Below the pieces are notes generated by a model. It saw only the letters and a program-made list of their open reading frames with translations, was not told the DNA's origin and searched no databases. A DNA stretch of 64,000 nt from Pseudomonas sp. S37 (GTDB lineage: Bacteria; Pseudomonadota; Gammaproteobacteria; Pseudomonadales; Pseudomonadaceae): assembly GCF_016658545.1 (NCBI RefSeq), contig NZ_JACVZC010000017.1, positions 1-64,000 of the forward strand, read 5' to 3'. The position numbers and the translations under genes are program-made. Shown in pieces: positions 7,984 to 18,004 of the stretch; position 1 is the first letter of the stretch; each line of letters starts with the position of its first letter.

Positions 7984-9498
7984 ATGCTCGAACAGTACGT
8001 CAAGAAGATCCTCACCTCGCGCGTCTATGACGTTGCCGTCGAAACCCCGTTGCAGAGCGCCGGGCAGCTGAGCAAGCGCCTGGGCAACCAGATTCTGCTC
8101 AAGCGCGAAGACCTGCAGCCGGTGTTCTCGTTCAAGATCCGCGGGGCGTACAACAAGCTGGCACAGCTGAGCCCGGACGAACTGGCCCGCGGCGTGGTCA
8201 CCGCCTCGGCCGGCAACCACGCCCAGGGCCTGGCCCTGGCGGCGCGCGAAATGGGCATCAAGGCCACCATCGTGATGCCCAAGACCACCCCGGAAATCAA
8301 GGTCGAAGGCGTGCGTTCGCGCGGTGGCAAGGTGGTGCTGCATGGCGACTCGTTCCCCGAGGCACTGGCTTACTCGCTGAAGCTGGTCGACGAAAAGGGC
8401 TTTGTCTACGTCCACCCCTACGACGACCCGCATACCATCGCCGGGCAGGGCACCGTGGCCATGGAAATCCTGCGTCAGCACCCTGGCCAGTTGGACGCGA
8501 TCTTCGTACCGGTGGGTGGTGGCGGCCTGATTGCCGGCATTGCCGCCTACGTGAAGTACTTGCGCCCGGAAATCAAGGTCATCGGCGTCGAGCCGGACGA
8601 CTCCAACTGCCTGCAAGCGGCCATGGCCGCCGGTGAGCGCGTGGTGTTGCCGCAGGTCGGGCTGTTCGCCGATGGTGTGGCGGTAGCGCAGATCGGTCAG
8701 CACACCTTTGACATCTGCCGCCACCATGTGGATGAAGTGGTTACTGTCAGCACCGACGAGATTTGCGCCGCAATCAAGGATATCTACGACGATACCCGCT
8801 CGATCACCGAACCTGCCGGCGCCTTGGGCGTGGCAGGTATCAAGAAGTACGTCGAGTTGTATGGCGTTACCGGTCAGACTCTGGTGGCCATCGATTCTGG
8901 CGCCAACGTCAACTTCGACCGCCTGCGCCATGTGGCTGAGCGTGCCGAGCTGGGTGAAAAGCGCGAGGCGATCATTGCCGTGACCATCCCCGAGCGCCCG
9001 GGCAGTTTCAAGGCGTTCTGCGAGGCCATCGGCAAGCGCCAGATCACCGAGTTCAACTACCGCAAGCACACCTCGGACGAGGCGCACATCTTCGTTGGTG
9101 TGCAGACCCACCCGGAAAACGACCCGCGTGCTGCGCTGGTGCAGAGCCTGAGCGAGCAGGGCTTCCCGGTTACCGACCTGACCGACAACGAGTTGGCCAA
9201 GCTGCACATTCGCCACATGGTCGGCGGCCATTCGGCCGGTGCCAGCGATGAAATGGTGCTGCGCTTCGAATTCCCCGAGCGGCCGGGGGCGTTGTTCAAC
9301 TTCCTCAACAAGCTGGGTGGGCGCTGGAATATCTCGATGTTCCATTACCGCAACCATGGCGCGGCTGACGGGCGCGTGGTGGCAGGGCTGCAGGTGCCGG
9401 AGGAGGAGCGCCACCTGGTGCCGGCGGCGCTGGCCAAGATTGGTTACCCGTACTGGGATGAAACCGAGAACCCGGCTTACAAGCTGTTCCTGGGCTGA
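7984..9498 (+). CDS. ilvA: Threonine ammonia-lyase (threonine dehydratase), long allosteric form
   Basis: A 504-residue PLP enzyme that deaminates threonine to 2-oxobutanoate, the entry into isoleucine synthesis. Lys51 in PVFSFKIRGAYN is the PLP Schiff-base lysine. The PLP phosphate loop is GGGGLIAG, and TASAGNHAQG is the asparagine loop. The C-terminal third has two ACT-like regulatory domains (starts near residues 325 and 420, each with an ERPGSFK/ERPGALF motif), as in the biosynthetic, isoleucine-inhibited enzyme. The start gives MLEQYVKKIL, the usual N-terminus. It is divergent from rpiA. Confidence 0.96.
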   Translation: MLEQYVKKILTSRVYDVAVETPLQSAGQLSKRLGNQILLKREDLQPVFSFKIRGAYNKLAQLSPDELARGVVTASAGNHAQGLALAAREMGIKATIVMPKTTPEIKVEGVRSRGGKVVLHGDSFPEALAYSLKLVDEKGFVYVHPYDDPHTIAGQGTVAMEILRQHPGQLDAIFVPVGGGGLIAGIAAYVKYLRPEIKVIGVEPDDSNCLQAAMAAGERVVLPQVGLFADGVAVAQIGQHTFDICRHHVDEVVTVSTDEICAAIKDIYDDTRSITEPAGALGVAGIKKYVELYGVTGQTLVAIDSGANVNFDRLRHVAERAELGEKREAIIAVTIPERPGSFKAFCEAIGKRQITEFNYRKHTSDEAHIFVGVQTHPENDPRAALVQSLSEQGFPVTDLTDNELAKLHIRHMVGGHSAGASDEMVLRFEFPERPGALFNFLNKLGGRWNISMFHYRNHGAADGRVVAGLQVPEEERHLVPAALAKIGYPYWDETENPAYKLFLG

Positions 9499-9517
9499 GA
9501 AGCTAAGCTGGGGCTGA

Positions 9518-9612
9518 GGGCCTATTCGCGGGTGAACCCGCTCCCACAGGGACCGCACAGGTTCCGACGCCTGTGGAGATCCTGTGGGAGCGGGTTTACC
9601 CGCGAAGAAGCC
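9518..9612. repeat. REPIN, class I
   Basis: Arms at about 9523-9550 and 9581-9608 (CCCAC/GTGGG). The open frame of the next gene runs back into the second arm, but its real start lies beyond the repeat. Confidence 0.93.
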
Positions 9613-9646
9613 AATGCCGAATGGCCTGCTCAAGGACAACAGAGAC

Positions 9647-10072
9647 ATGGAACACCTGACCACCCTGAAAACCCTGCACATCATCGCCACTGCGCTCCTG
9701 CTGCTTGGCGCCCTGGGCCTGGCGATCTGGACCGTACGTGCCCGCCGCCAGGGCGATGCCCAGGCCTATGCCAAGCTGCTGAGCCGGCCGCTGGTGTTCG
9801 TCTGGCTGGTGATGGGCCTGTGCCTGGTGAGCATGCCGTTCACCGGCTGGTGGCTGGTACACCTGGTCGGTTGGCCACTTGGGCAGACCTGGGTGCTGGC
9901 TTCCAGCGTCATTTATACGCTTGGCGCGTTTGCCGTGTGGTGGCTGCTGGTGCGGCTGAACCGGCTGCGCAAGGCTGAGGTGGTGGGGTTGCGCTTTACC
10001 CTGGCATTGGCGGTGTTCAGCGGGGTTTGCTTCCTGTCGATTGCCGGGCTGATGGGGGCCAAGCCGGTCTGA
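9647..10072 (+). CDS. DUF2269 family integral membrane protein
   Basis: A 141-residue protein with four predicted membrane segments (about residues 8-26, 48-68, 77-100 and 112-132), matching small DUF2269 membrane proteins. The HIIATALLLLGALG segment resembles heme-membrane protein helices, but no function is established. The frame is open upstream through the REP sequence. The start at 9647 (MEHLTTLKTLH) removes the repeat-encoded residues and leaves an AGGA about 14 bases upstream, so the start is not certain. A REPIN follows the stop. Confidence 0.8.
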   Translation: MEHLTTLKTLHIIATALLLLGALGLAIWTVRARRQGDAQAYAKLLSRPLVFVWLVMGLCLVSMPFTGWWLVHLVGWPLGQTWVLASSVIYTLGAFAVWWLLVRLNRLRKAEVVGLRFTLALAVFSGVCFLSIAGLMGAKPV

Positions 10073-10084
10073 CAGTCTGAGGTT

Positions 10085-10196
10085 GCCTGTGCCGGCCCTT
10101 TCGCGGGTAAACCCGCTCCCACAGGGACCGCACCAGGCCTGAGGGCTGCGCCGTACCTGTGGGAGCGGGTTTACCTGCGAAAGGGCCAGCACAGGA
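10085..10196. repeat. REPIN, class I, long symmetrical form
   Basis: Arms at about 10098-10125 and 10157-10184. The symmetry extends outward through GCCTGTGCCGGCCC and GGGCCAGCACAGG. One arm has a single change (ACCTGC for ACCCGC). Confidence 0.92.
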
Positions 10197-10201
10197 AAGC
10201 C

Positions 10202-10858
10202 TCAATCCCTCAGCGAAACCACCGGCCACCCACGCTTCCCAGCCTCCACCCGCAGGTTTGGGTCAGGGTCCACCGCCACCGCATGCGTCACCCGCTCAAG
10301 CAACGGCAAATCATTCATCGAGTCGCTATAAAAGTAGCTGTCCTCAAGATCAAAGCCGTTCTCCAGCATCCAGCGCTCCAGCCGCGTCACCTTGCCTTCA
10401 CGGAAGCACGGTATATCGGTACTACGCCCGGTATAGCGGCCATCGCGCATCTCACACTCGGTCGCCAGCAACACCCGCACGCCCAAACGCTTGGCGATCG
10501 GCGCAGTGACGAAGCGGTTGGTGGCGGTAATGATCACCAACTGGTCACCCGCCTCGCGGTGTTGCTGCAGCAAGGCCAGGGCCTTGGGCAGGATGATCGG
10601 CTCGATGCAGTCGCGCATGAAGTCGCGGTGCCATTCGTCGAGCTGCGCCCTGGGCGTCGCCGCCAGGATTTCCATGGAAAAGGCCAGGTAGGCCTGCAGG
10701 TCCAGGGTGCCATTGAGGTAGTCCTGGTAGAAGCCATCATTGCGCTGCTTGTAGGCAACCGGGTCAAGAATGCCACGCTCGCAAAGGTAATCACCCCAGG
10801 CATGGTCGCTGTCGCCACCGAGGAGGGTATTGTCCAGGTCGAATAAAGCCAGGCGCAT
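10202..10858 (-). CDS. HAD-IB family hydrolase (phosphoserine phosphatase-like)
   Basis: A 218-residue HAD-superfamily phosphatase. Motif I is [11 protein letters not shown] with nucleophile Asp7 and acid Asp9. Motif II is LVIITATN, and the C-terminal [17 protein letters not shown] holds the Mg2+-binding acidic pair. A helical cap lies between. The layout fits the SerB/CicA-like IB subfamily, but the substrate is not determined. The frame is open to 10954; the start at 10858 ([10 protein letters not shown]) puts the motif at the usual distance from the N-terminus. It is divergent from rppH. Confidence 0.9.
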   Translation of the reverse strand: MRLALFDLDNTLLGGDSDHAWGDYLCERGILDPVAYKQRNDGFYQDYLNGTLDLQAYLAFSMEILAATPRAQLDEWHRDFMRDCIEPIILPKALALLQQHREAGDQLVIITATNRFVTAPIAKRLGVRVLLATECEMRDGRYTGRSTDIPCFREGKVTRLERWMLENGFDLEDSYFYSDSMNDLPLLERVTHAVAVDPDPNLRVEAGKRGWPVVSLRD

Positions 10859-10999
10859 CGCGGTCACTCGCATCAGCCACAGGGTAGGCCCGCAGAATAC
10901 GGAGTTTTCACGCAGCTGCACATAAGCTTGGCGGGCGCGTTGCTGCGCTCGCAAGCTTTGTGGAACAATGCGGTGACATGCGTTTGCGAGGTTGCTGCC

Positions 11000-11479
11000 G
11001 TGATCGACCCGGATGGTTTTCGCCCCAATGTCGGGATCATTCTCACGAATGATGCCGGGCAGGTGCTATGGGCTCGACGGATCAACCAGGATGCCTGGCA
11101 GTTCCCCCAGGGTGGTATCAACCCTGACGAGACGCCGGAAGATGCCCTGTACCGCGAGCTGAACGAAGAAGTTGGCCTTGAACGCGATGATGTGGAAATT
11201 CTTGCCTGCACCCGTGGCTGGTTGCGTTATCGTTTACCCCAGCGCCTGGTCCGTACCCACAGCCAGCCGCTGTGCATCGGCCAGAAGCAGAAGTGGTTCC
11301 TGCTGCGCCTGGTCAGCAACGAACAACGGGTGCGGATGGACCTGACCGGCAAGCCGGAATTCGACGGCTGGCGCTGGGTGAGCTATTGGTACCCGCTGGG
11401 CCAGGTTGTGACATTCAAGCGCGAGGTGTACCGGCGCGCCCTGAAAGAGCTAGCACCGCGTCTGCTGACGCGCGACTGA
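11000..11479 (+). CDS. rppH: RNA 5'-pyrophosphohydrolase (Nudix)
   Basis: A 159-residue Nudix hydrolase that removes pyrophosphate from the 5' end of mRNA to start decay (also called nudH). The Nudix box spans Gly38-Leu60 ([20 protein letters not shown] and following) with all catalytic glutamates. I chose the GTG start at 11000 ([14 protein letters not shown]), the conserved N-terminus and usual length, although the frame is open further upstream. It is followed after 22 bases by ptsP, the usual rppH-ptsP arrangement in gammaproteobacteria. Confidence 0.95.
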   Translation: MIDPDGFRPNVGIILTNDAGQVLWARRINQDAWQFPQGGINPDETPEDALYRELNEEVGLERDDVEILACTRGWLRYRLPQRLVRTHSQPLCIGQKQKWFLLRLVSNEQRVRMDLTGKPEFDGWRWVSYWYPLGQVVTFKREVYRRALKELAPRLLTRD

Positions 11480-11501
11480 CGACGGAGTTCGACCCCGAGC
11501 C

Positions 11502-13781
11502 ATGCTCAATACGCTGCGCAAGATCGTCCAGGAAGTAAACTCCGCCAAAGATCTCAAGTCGGCGTTGGGGATCATTGTCTTGCGCGTCAAGGAGGCCATG
11601 GGCAGCCAGGTCTGCTCGGTCTACCTGCTCGACCCGGAAACCAACCGCTTCGTGCTGATGGCCACCGAAGGCCTGAACAAGCGTTCCATCGGCAAGGTCA
11701 GCATGGCCCCCAACGAAGGCCTGGTCGGCCTGGTCGGTACCCGGGAAGAGCCGCTGAACCTGGAAAACGCCGCCGATCACCCGCGTTACCGCTACTTTGC
11801 CGAAACCGGCGAAGAGAAATTCGCCTCTTTCCTCGGTGCGCCGATCATCCACCACCGCCGCGTGGTCGGGGTGCTGGTCATCCAGCAGAAAGAGCGCCGC
11901 CAGTTCGATGAGGGCGAAGAAGCCTTCCTGGTCACCATGAGCGCCCAGCTCGCCGGGGTTATCGCCCACGCCGAGGCCACCGGTTCGATCCGTGGCCTGG
12001 GCCGCCAGGGCAAGGGTATCCAGGAGGCGCGTTTCGTGGGTGTGCCGGGCTCGCCGGGTGCCGCCGTGGGCCGCGCGGTGGTGATGCTGCCACCGGCCGA
12101 CCTCGAAGTGGTCCCGGACAAGACCGTCGATGACATCGACGCCGAACTGAAGCTGTTCGAGAACGCCCTCGAAGGCGTGCGTGCCGACATGCGCAAGCTG
12201 TCGGCCAAGCTGGCCACCCAGTTGCGCCCGGAAGAGCGCGCGCTGTTCGATGTGTACCTGATGATGCTTGAAGATGCGGCCCTTGGCGGCGAGGTGACCG
12301 AGGTCATCAAGACCGGCCAATGGGCCCAGGGCGCCCTGCGCCAGGTGGTGGGCGAACACGTCAACCGCTTCGAGCTGATGGACGATGACTACCTGCGTGA
12401 GCGGGCCTCCGACGTGAAGGACCTGGGCCGGCGTTTGCTGGCCTACCTGCAGGAAGCCCGCTCGCAGTCGCTGGTGTATGCCGATAACACCATCCTGGTC
12501 AGTGAAGAGCTGACCCCGGCCATGCTCGGCGAAGTGCCGGAAGGCAAGCTGGTCGGCCTGGTCTCGGTACTGGGCTCGGGCAACTCCCACGTCGCCATCC
12601 TCGCTCGCGCCATGGGCATCCCCACGGTGATGGGCCTGGTGGACCTGCCGTATTCCAAGGTCGACGGCATCGAGCTGATCGTCGACGGCTACAAGGGCGA
12701 AGTGTTCACCAACCCCAGCGAAGTGCTGCGCAAGCAGTACAGCGAAGTGGTCGAGGAAGAACGCCAGCTGGCTCAAGGCCTGGATGCCCTGCGCGAGCTG
12801 CCTTGCGTTACCCCGGACGGCCACCGCATGCCGCTGTGGGTCAACACCGGCCTGCTCGCCGATGTGGCCCGTGCCCAGCAGCGCGGCGCTGAGGGTGTAG
12901 GCCTGTACCGCACCGAAGTGCCGTTCATGATCCAGCAGCGCTTCCCCAGCGAGAAGGAGCAGCTGGCGATCTACCGCGAGCAACTGGCTTCGTTCCACCC
13001 GCTGCCGGTGACCATGCGCACCCTCGACATCGGTGGCGACAAGGCGCTGTCGTACTTCCCGATCAAGGAAGAAAACCCGTTCCTCGGCTGGCGCGGCATT
13101 CGCGTCACCCTCGACCACCCGGAAATCTTCCTGGTGCAGACCCGTGCCATGCTCAAGGCCAGCGAGGGTTTGAACAACCTGCGCATCCTGCTGCCGATGA
13201 TTTCCGGCATCCACGAACTGGAAGAAGCGCTGCACCTGATCCACCGCGCCTGGGGCGAAGTGCGTGACGAAGGTACCGACGTGCCGATGCCACCGGTGGG
13301 CGTGATGGTGGAAATCCCGGCGGCTGTGTACCAGACCAAGGAACTGGCGCGGCAGGTGGACTTCCTCTCGGTTGGTTCCAACGACCTGACCCAGTACCTG
13401 CTGGCGGTAGACCGCAACAACCCGCGGGTCGCCGACCTGTACGACTACCTGCACCCGGCGGTGCTGCAGGCGCTGAACACCGTGGTGCGCGATGCGCATG
13501 GCGAAGGCAAGCCGGTAAGCATCTGCGGCGAGATGGCCGGTGACCCGGCGGCGGCGATCCTGTTGATGGCGATGGGCTTCGACAGCCTGTCGATGAACGC
13601 CACCAACCTGCCGAAGGTGAAGTGGATGCTGCGCCAGGTGAACATGAGCAAGGCCAAGGAGCTGTTGGTCGACGCCTTGAGCCATGACAACCCGCAGGTT
13701 ATCCACAGCTCGCTGCAGCTGGCTCTGAAGAATCTTGGGTTGGCGCGGATGATTGGGCCTGGGGCCAATAAAACCCTTTGA
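11502..13781 (+). CDS. ptsP: Phosphoenolpyruvate-protein phosphotransferase of the nitrogen PTS (EI-Ntr)
   Basis: A 759-residue protein that starts the regulatory phosphorelay EI-Ntr, NPr, EIIA-Ntr using phosphoenolpyruvate. An N-terminal GAF domain (about 1-160) senses nitrogen status in this family. The phosphohistidine domain has GSGNSHVAILARAMGIP with active His363. The C-terminal PEP-binding TIM barrel includes GVGLYRTEVPFM, TLDIGGDKALSYF and SVGSNDLTQYLLAVDR. It is co-transcribed with rppH. Confidence 0.97.
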   Translation: MLNTLRKIVQEVNSAKDLKSALGIIVLRVKEAMGSQVCSVYLLDPETNRFVLMATEGLNKRSIGKVSMAPNEGLVGLVGTREEPLNLENAADHPRYRYFAETGEEKFASFLGAPIIHHRRVVGVLVIQQKERRQFDEGEEAFLVTMSAQLAGVIAHAEATGSIRGLGRQGKGIQEARFVGVPGSPGAAVGRAVVMLPPADLEVVPDKTVDDIDAELKLFENALEGVRADMRKLSAKLATQLRPEERALFDVYLMMLEDAALGGEVTEVIKTGQWAQGALRQVVGEHVNRFELMDDDYLRERASDVKDLGRRLLAYLQEARSQSLVYADNTILVSEELTPAMLGEVPEGKLVGLVSVLGSGNSHVAILARAMGIPTVMGLVDLPYSKVDGIELIVDGYKGEVFTNPSEVLRKQYSEVVEEERQLAQGLDALRELPCVTPDGHRMPLWVNTGLLADVARAQQRGAEGVGLYRTEVPFMIQQRFPSEKEQLAIYREQLASFHPLPVTMRTLDIGGDKALSYFPIKEENPFLGWRGIRVTLDHPEIFLVQTRAMLKASEGLNNLRILLPMISGIHELEEALHLIHRAWGEVRDEGTDVPMPPVGVMVEIPAAVYQTKELARQVDFLSVGSNDLTQYLLAVDRNNPRVADLYDYLHPAVLQALNTVVRDAHGEGKPVSICGEMAGDPAAAILLMAMGFDSLSMNATNLPKVKWMLRQVNMSKAKELLVDALSHDNPQVIHSSLQLALKNLGLARMIGPGANKTL

Positions 13782-13787
13782 GGGTGA

Positions 13788-13909
13788 TGTTGCCTGTGCG
13801 GGCCTATTCGCGGGTAAACCCGCTCCTACATGGGATTGCGTAAGCCAGATGTGGCGCGATCCCTTGTAGGAGCGGGTTCACCCGCGAATAGGCCAGCACA
13901 GGCAACATC
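13788..13909. repeat. REPIN, class I, CCTAC subtype, long form
   Basis: Arms at about 13805-13831 and 13863-13890, both CCTAC/GTAGG. Symmetry extends through TGTTGCCTGTG and CACAGGCAACA, giving an inverted repeat of about 120 bases between convergent genes. Confidence 0.93.
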
Positions 13910-13915
13910 AAAAGT

Positions 13916-14662
13916 TCAGACTACCAACTCAACTTCCCCCAAATGCCCACCAAATGGCCCAAAACTGCGCTCGATCAGCCGCCTTCTGCCCTGATCATCC
14001 ACAATCAGCACAGTACTCGCCCGCGTCCCATAATTCTGGCTGGCAATAAACACACTCGACAGCAGCTTCTCGGTCGCCACCCCCACGCCTGTCTCCGGTA
14101 GCTCCCCGTCAGCCGCCGGCTCGCCATCGGCCAGCAAGGCCAGCAACCGCTGCGGCTCCGGCGTCTCCAGCAACCCCTCCAGCCCGCTTCGCGCCTTCAC
14201 CAGCTTCGGCCATGGCGTATCCAGCCCGGCATTGGACAGCCCGTAGACCCCGGCCTCCAGCAAGCGCGGCGCCACTTCTCGGCCATGCAGATAACCCAGC
14301 TGCCGCCCATCACCCACCAGCAGGTTGAACCCCGAATACTGCCCGCTGCGGCTGGCCACCTGGTCCAGGTAAGCCTCAACCCCCAGCTCACCCCGCAGAT
14401 ACGCCGCCACCAGTTCGCCCCGCGAGCGCGGCCCCAGCGCCTGCCCCGGGTCACGAATGTTGGTCAGCGCCGCAAAGCGCCCCTGTGGGCCGACGCCCAG
14501 CCAGGTGCCACCGGCTTCCAGGTCGCGCCCTGCATGCACCCCGGGCGTATCTTCCCAGGCTGCCAGGGCCTGGGTAGGGCGGGCGTAGAACTCGTCGCGG
14601 TTGGCCGCCACGATCAGCGGCAGGACATGCCCCGGCCGCCAGGCGAATACGATCAGGCACAT
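13916..14662 (-). CDS. NRDE family protein (TANGO2-like)
   Basis: A 248-residue protein beginning MCLIVFAW and carrying the family-defining Asn-Arg-Asp-Glu in LIVAANRDEFYARP, followed by GGTWLGVGPQGRFAALTNIRDP. Cys2 after Met removal would sit where N-terminal-nucleophile hydrolases have theirs; this is an inference. The animal relative TANGO2 has been linked to heme or lipid handling, but bacterial roles are undefined. The frame is open far upstream, antisense to the next gene. The start at 14662 is the conserved one. Confidence 0.9.
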   Translation of the reverse strand: MCLIVFAWRPGHVLPLIVAANRDEFYARPTQALAAWEDTPGVHAGRDLEAGGTWLGVGPQGRFAALTNIRDPGQALGPRSRGELVAAYLRGELGVEAYLDQVASRSGQYSGFNLLVGDGRQLGYLHGREVAPRLLEAGVYGLSNAGLDTPWPKLVKARSGLEGLLETPEPQRLLALLADGEPAADGELPETGVGVATEKLLSSVFIASQNYGTRASTVLIVDDQGRRRLIERSFGPFGGHLGEVELVV

Positions 14663-14791
14663 CGGTTGAGCCTCTGTGTTTTCTGTCACTGTACCCACAG
14701 CCGCGGGGCGGATCCATCCTGACACAGACTTCACTAGAGCCGCGAACCCAGCTTCCGTTACCATGCCGGATTGATTTCTCGGGGAAGCCGA

Positions 14792-15574
14792 ATGGAATTC
14801 GTGCTCTATCTGCTGTTGGGCGCTTGTGCCGGTGTACTGGCCGGGCTGTTCGGCGTGGGCGGCGGCATCATCATCGTGCCGGTGCTGGTGTTCAGCTTCA
14901 CCCTGCAGGGCTTCGACGCCTCGGTGCTGACCCACCTGGCGGTCGGCACGTCCCTGGCAACCATCGTCTTTACCTCGATCAACGCCGTGCTCGAGCACCA
15001 CCGCAAGGGGGCGGTGCAATGGCCGATCTTTGCCTGGATGACGCTCGGGATCCTGCTGGGGGCCGGTGTTGGCGCCAAGACCGCCTCGCTGATCCAGGGG
15101 CCGTTGCTGCAGAAGATCATCGGCGTGTTCGCCCTGGTCATCGCCGCGCAGATGGCCCTGGACCTCAAACCCAAGGCCAGCCGTGGCATTCCCGGCAAGC
15201 CCGCGCTGATCGGCGCCGGCGGGGTGATCGGTTGGGCCTCGGCCATTTTCGGCATCGGTGGCGGTTCGCTGACCGTACCGTTCCTGACTTCGCGCAGCCT
15301 GCCCATGCAGCAGGCAGTGGCCACGTCTTCGGCCTGTGGCCTGCCGATTGCCATGGCCAGTGCCCTGAGTTTCATGCTGCTGGGCTGGCACGAGGAGCAC
15401 CTGCCCGCCAACAGCCTGGGTTACGTGTACTTGCCGGCGCTGGTCGGCATTGCCGTGACCAGCATGTTTTTTGCCCGTTTTGGCGCGCGCCTGGCGCACA
15501 AGCTGTCGCCGCGTCTGTTGAAACGCCTGTTCGCAGCCCTGCTGTTCTGTGTCGGCCTCAGCTTTTTGATTTGA
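14792..15574 (+). CDS. TauE/SafE (TSUP) family membrane transporter
   Basis: A 260-residue protein with about seven to eight membrane helices and the two internally repeated glycine-rich signatures of the family: [16 protein letters not shown] near the N-terminus and [16 protein letters not shown] in the second half. Family members export or import sulfite, sulfonates or other organic anions; the substrate here is not known. A GGGGAAG ribosome-binding site precedes the ATG. lgt begins 16 bases downstream, so the two are probably one transcript. Confidence 0.9.
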   Translation: MEFVLYLLLGACAGVLAGLFGVGGGIIIVPVLVFSFTLQGFDASVLTHLAVGTSLATIVFTSINAVLEHHRKGAVQWPIFAWMTLGILLGAGVGAKTASLIQGPLLQKIIGVFALVIAAQMALDLKPKASRGIPGKPALIGAGGVIGWASAIFGIGGGSLTVPFLTSRSLPMQQAVATSSACGLPIAMASALSFMLLGWHEEHLPANSLGYVYLPALVGIAVTSMFFARFGARLAHKLSPRLLKRLFAALLFCVGLSFLI

Positions 15575-15590
15575 ATCGAGAGGAAGTTCC

Positions 15591-16397
15591 ATGCTGCCTT
15601 ACCCGCAGATAGACCCCGTGGCCGTGGCCATCGGGCCGCTGAAAATCCATTGGTACGGCCTGATGTACCTGATCGGCATCGGTGGCGCCTGGCTGCTGGC
15701 CTCGCGCCGGCTGAACCGCTTTGATCCTACCTGGAGCCGCGAAAAACTGTCCGACCTGGTGTTCTGGCTGTCGATGGGGGTAATCGTCGGTGGCCGTTTA
15801 GGCTATGTGCTGTTCTACGACCTGCACGCCTACCTGGCCAACCCGACACTGATCTTCGAGGTGTGGAAGGGCGGTATGTCGTTCCACGGCGGCTTCATTG
15901 GCGTGATGCTGGCGGCGTTGTGGTTTGGCAAGCGCAACAACAAGTCGTTCTTCGAACTGATGGACTTCGTCGCCCCGCTGGTGCCGATCGGCCTGGGTGC
16001 CGGGCGGATCGGCAACTTCATCAACGCCGAGCTGTGGGGCAAGCCTACCGACGTGCCATGGGCGATGATCTTCCCGCCGTTCAGCGACCCGGCGCAGCTG
16101 CCGCGCCACCCGTCGCAGCTGTACCAGTTCGCTTTGGAAGGCGTGGCGCTGTTCGTCATCCTCTGGCTGTTCTCGCGCAAGCCGCGGCCGACCATGGCGG
16201 TTTCCGGCATGTTTGCGCTGTTCTACGGCATCTTCCGCTTCATCGTCGAATTCGTCCGTGTGCCGGACGCGCAGCTGGGTTACATCGCCTGGGGCTGGCT
16301 GACCATGGGTCAGATTCTCTGCGTGCCGATGATCCTCGCTGGCCTTGGCCTGATCTGGTGGGCTTATAATCGCAAGCCTACGGCGAAACCCGCCTGA
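15591..16397 (+). CDS. lgt: Prolipoprotein diacylglyceryl transferase
   Basis: A 268-residue inner-membrane enzyme that transfers diacylglycerol from phosphatidylglycerol to the lipobox cysteine of prolipoproteins. The Lgt signature [19 protein letters not shown] is present (about residues 137-155), as is the essential His of MSFHGGFIG and a C-terminal [12 protein letters not shown]. About seven membrane helices are visible. An AGAGGAAG ribosome-binding site lies upstream. thyA follows after a hairpin terminator. Confidence 0.97.
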   Translation: MLPYPQIDPVAVAIGPLKIHWYGLMYLIGIGGAWLLASRRLNRFDPTWSREKLSDLVFWLSMGVIVGGRLGYVLFYDLHAYLANPTLIFEVWKGGMSFHGGFIGVMLAALWFGKRNNKSFFELMDFVAPLVPIGLGAGRIGNFINAELWGKPTDVPWAMIFPPFSDPAQLPRHPSQLYQFALEGVALFVILWLFSRKPRPTMAVSGMFALFYGIFRFIVEFVRVPDAQLGYIAWGWLTMGQILCVPMILAGLGLIWWAYNRKPTAKPA

Positions 16398-16408
16398 TTA
16401 ATCCCACG

Positions 16409-16434
16409 GCAGGGGCGATCCCCCTGCTGTTTTT
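16409..16434 (+). terminator. Intrinsic terminator between lgt and thyA
   Basis: GCAGGGG (16409-16415) pairs with CCCCTGC (16421-16427) over a CGATC loop and is followed by TGTTTTT. It may act as a partial terminator, since thyA starts only 15 bases later. Confidence 0.75.
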
Positions 16435-16448
16435 GCTACAGGTAAGCC

Positions 16449-17420
16449 ATGAAACAGTATCTGGACCTGGTCCGCGACGTTATCGAAAACGGCACGCTGC
16501 AGGGCAACCGCACCGGCATCCGTACCATCAGCCTGCCGGGCGCGATGCTGCGCTTCGACCTGCAGAAGGGCTTTCCGGCCATTACCACGCGCAAGCTGGC
16601 GTTCAAGTCGGCGATCGGCGAAATGGTCGGTTTCCTGCGGGGTGTGAACAACGCCGGTGAATTCCGCGAGCTGGGCTGCAAGGTGTGGGACCAGAACGCC
16701 AACGAAAACGCCCAGTGGCTGGCCAACCCGTTCCGCAAGGGCCATGACGACCTCGGCGAAATCTATGGCGTGCAATGGCGCCAGTGGCCGGGCTACAAGC
16801 GCATCCCGCTGAGCAACCCGGCGGCCATCGAAATGGCCGAAAATGCGGGCTTCCGCCGTATTGCCCAGGACGAAGAGGACGGCGTCGCGTTCGTCATCCT
16901 GTACAAGGCCATCGACCAGGTGCGCCAGTGCCTGGACACCATCGCCAACGACCCGGGCAGCCGCCGTATCCTGTTCCACGGCTGGAACTGCGCGCAGCTG
17001 GACGAAATGGCCCTGCCGCCGTGCCACCTGCTGTATCAGTTCCACCCGAATGTCGAGACCAAGGAAATTTCCCTGACTCTCTACATCCGCTCCAACGACC
17101 TGGGCCTGGGCACGCCGTTCAACCTCACCGAAGGCGCGGCGCTGCTGTCGCTGTTCGGCCGCCTGACCGGTTACACCCCGCGCTGGTTCACCTACTTCAT
17201 CGGCGATGCCCATGTGTATGAAAACCACCTGGACATGCTCAACGAGCAGCTCAAGCGCGAGCCGCTGGAAGCGCCGAAGCTGGTGATCAGCGACCGTGTG
17301 CCGGCGTTTGCCGAGACCGGGAAGTACGAGCCGGAGTGGCTGGAGAAGATCGAGCCGGGTGATTTCTGGCTGGAAGGGTATGAGCACCATGCGCCGATGA
17401 CGGCGCCGATGGCGGTCTGA
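16449..17420 (+). CDS. thyA: Thymidylate synthase, long form
   Basis: A folate-dependent enzyme converting dUMP to dTMP. The active-site Cys192 lies in [11 protein letters not shown], and the dUMP phosphate and uracil region [13 protein letters not shown] and the [11 protein letters not shown] segment are intact. At 323 residues it is about 60 longer than the E. coli enzyme. The extra sequence lies mainly in the first half (around [11 protein letters not shown] and the stretch [20 protein letters not shown]), as in several other pseudomonads. Its partner folA lies about 11 kb away in this window. Confidence 0.95.
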   Translation: MKQYLDLVRDVIENGTLQGNRTGIRTISLPGAMLRFDLQKGFPAITTRKLAFKSAIGEMVGFLRGVNNAGEFRELGCKVWDQNANENAQWLANPFRKGHDDLGEIYGVQWRQWPGYKRIPLSNPAAIEMAENAGFRRIAQDEEDGVAFVILYKAIDQVRQCLDTIANDPGSRRILFHGWNCAQLDEMALPPCHLLYQFHPNVETKEISLTLYIRSNDLGLGTPFNLTEGAALLSLFGRLTGYTPRWFTYFIGDAHVYENHLDMLNEQLKREPLEAPKLVISDRVPAFAETGKYEPEWLEKIEPGDFWLEGYEHHAPMTAPMAV

Positions 17421-17440
17421 CAGCTCTCTGTTGTATGTAC

Positions 17441-17530
17441 TGGCCTCTTCGCGGGTGAACCCGCTCCCACAGGTATAGCGTCGCCTTCAGATGCGGTGCG
17501 GTCCCTGTGGGAGCGGGTTCACCCGCGAAG
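17441..17530. repeat. REPIN, class I
   Basis: Arms at about 17446-17473 and 17503-17530 (CCCAC/GTGGG), between the convergent thyA and cadR genes. Confidence 0.93.
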
Positions 17531-17538
17531 CTTTTGGC

Positions 17539-17982
17539 TCAATGCCCATGACTACGCCCCACATGCGAATGCTCGGTATCCGGCACCGATACCGCCCCGT
17601 TCGTCTCCAGTTGCTGCAAGATCGCGCACTCCGAGCCCTGCGCATTGCAGCGCCGCCGCAGCTCCACCAGCTGCTCCTGCAACGCCACCAGCCCATCGAT
17701 CCGTGCCTGCACATGCTCGATATGCTCGTCGATCAGCGCATTGACGCTGCCACACGAATCATCCGGGCTGTCGCGCAGGCGCAGCAGGCTGCGGATTTCG
17801 TCCAGGGTCATGTCCAGCGTGCGGCAGTTGCGGATGAAGGTCAGTCGTTCCACATGGGCCTGGGTGTATAGCCGGTAGTTGCCCTCGCTGCGCGCCGGTT
17901 CCGGCAGCAGGTTTTCCCGCTCGTAATAACGGATGGTTTCCACCGCGCAGTCGGTGGCTTTGGCCAGTTCTCCGATCTTCAT
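17539..17982 (-). CDS. cadR: Cadmium/lead-responsive MerR-family regulator
   Basis: A 147-residue regulator that activates the divergent cadA when Cd2+ binds. The N-terminal winged helix (MKIGELAKATDCAVETIRYY) is followed by the MerR coiled coil. The metal-site cysteines are seen as Cys77 (DDSCGSV), Cys112 (RRRCNAQ) and Cys119 (SECAILQ). The His-rich tail (HSHVGRSHGH) is the known second metal site of P. putida CadR. A GTG one codon upstream is possible; ATG 17982 gives the known N-terminus. Confidence 0.96.
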   Translation of the reverse strand: MKIGELAKATDCAVETIRYYERENLLPEPARSEGNYRLYTQAHVERLTFIRNCRTLDMTLDEIRSLLRLRDSPDDSCGSVNALIDEHIEHVQARIDGLVALQEQLVELRRRCNAQGSECAILQQLETNGAVSVPDTEHSHVGRSHGH

Positions 17983-18004
17983 CACGAAATCTCTCGCTAA
18001 TGGC

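Noticed and set aside
11415-13706. 763-codon open frame antisense to ptsP
   Set aside because: Typical high-GC shadow: it mirrors ptsP codons, lacks motifs and is rich in His/Gln/Val/Leu. The same holds for the 961-codon frame antisense to cadA (17997-20882) and the 428-codon frame antisense to serA (1471-2757).
13916-15592. A 558-residue fusion reading through the NRDE gene and antisense to the TauE-type gene
   Set aside because: The N-terminal 310 residues are low-complexity antisense sequence; the conserved start MCLIVFAW at 14662 gives a normal NRDE protein.
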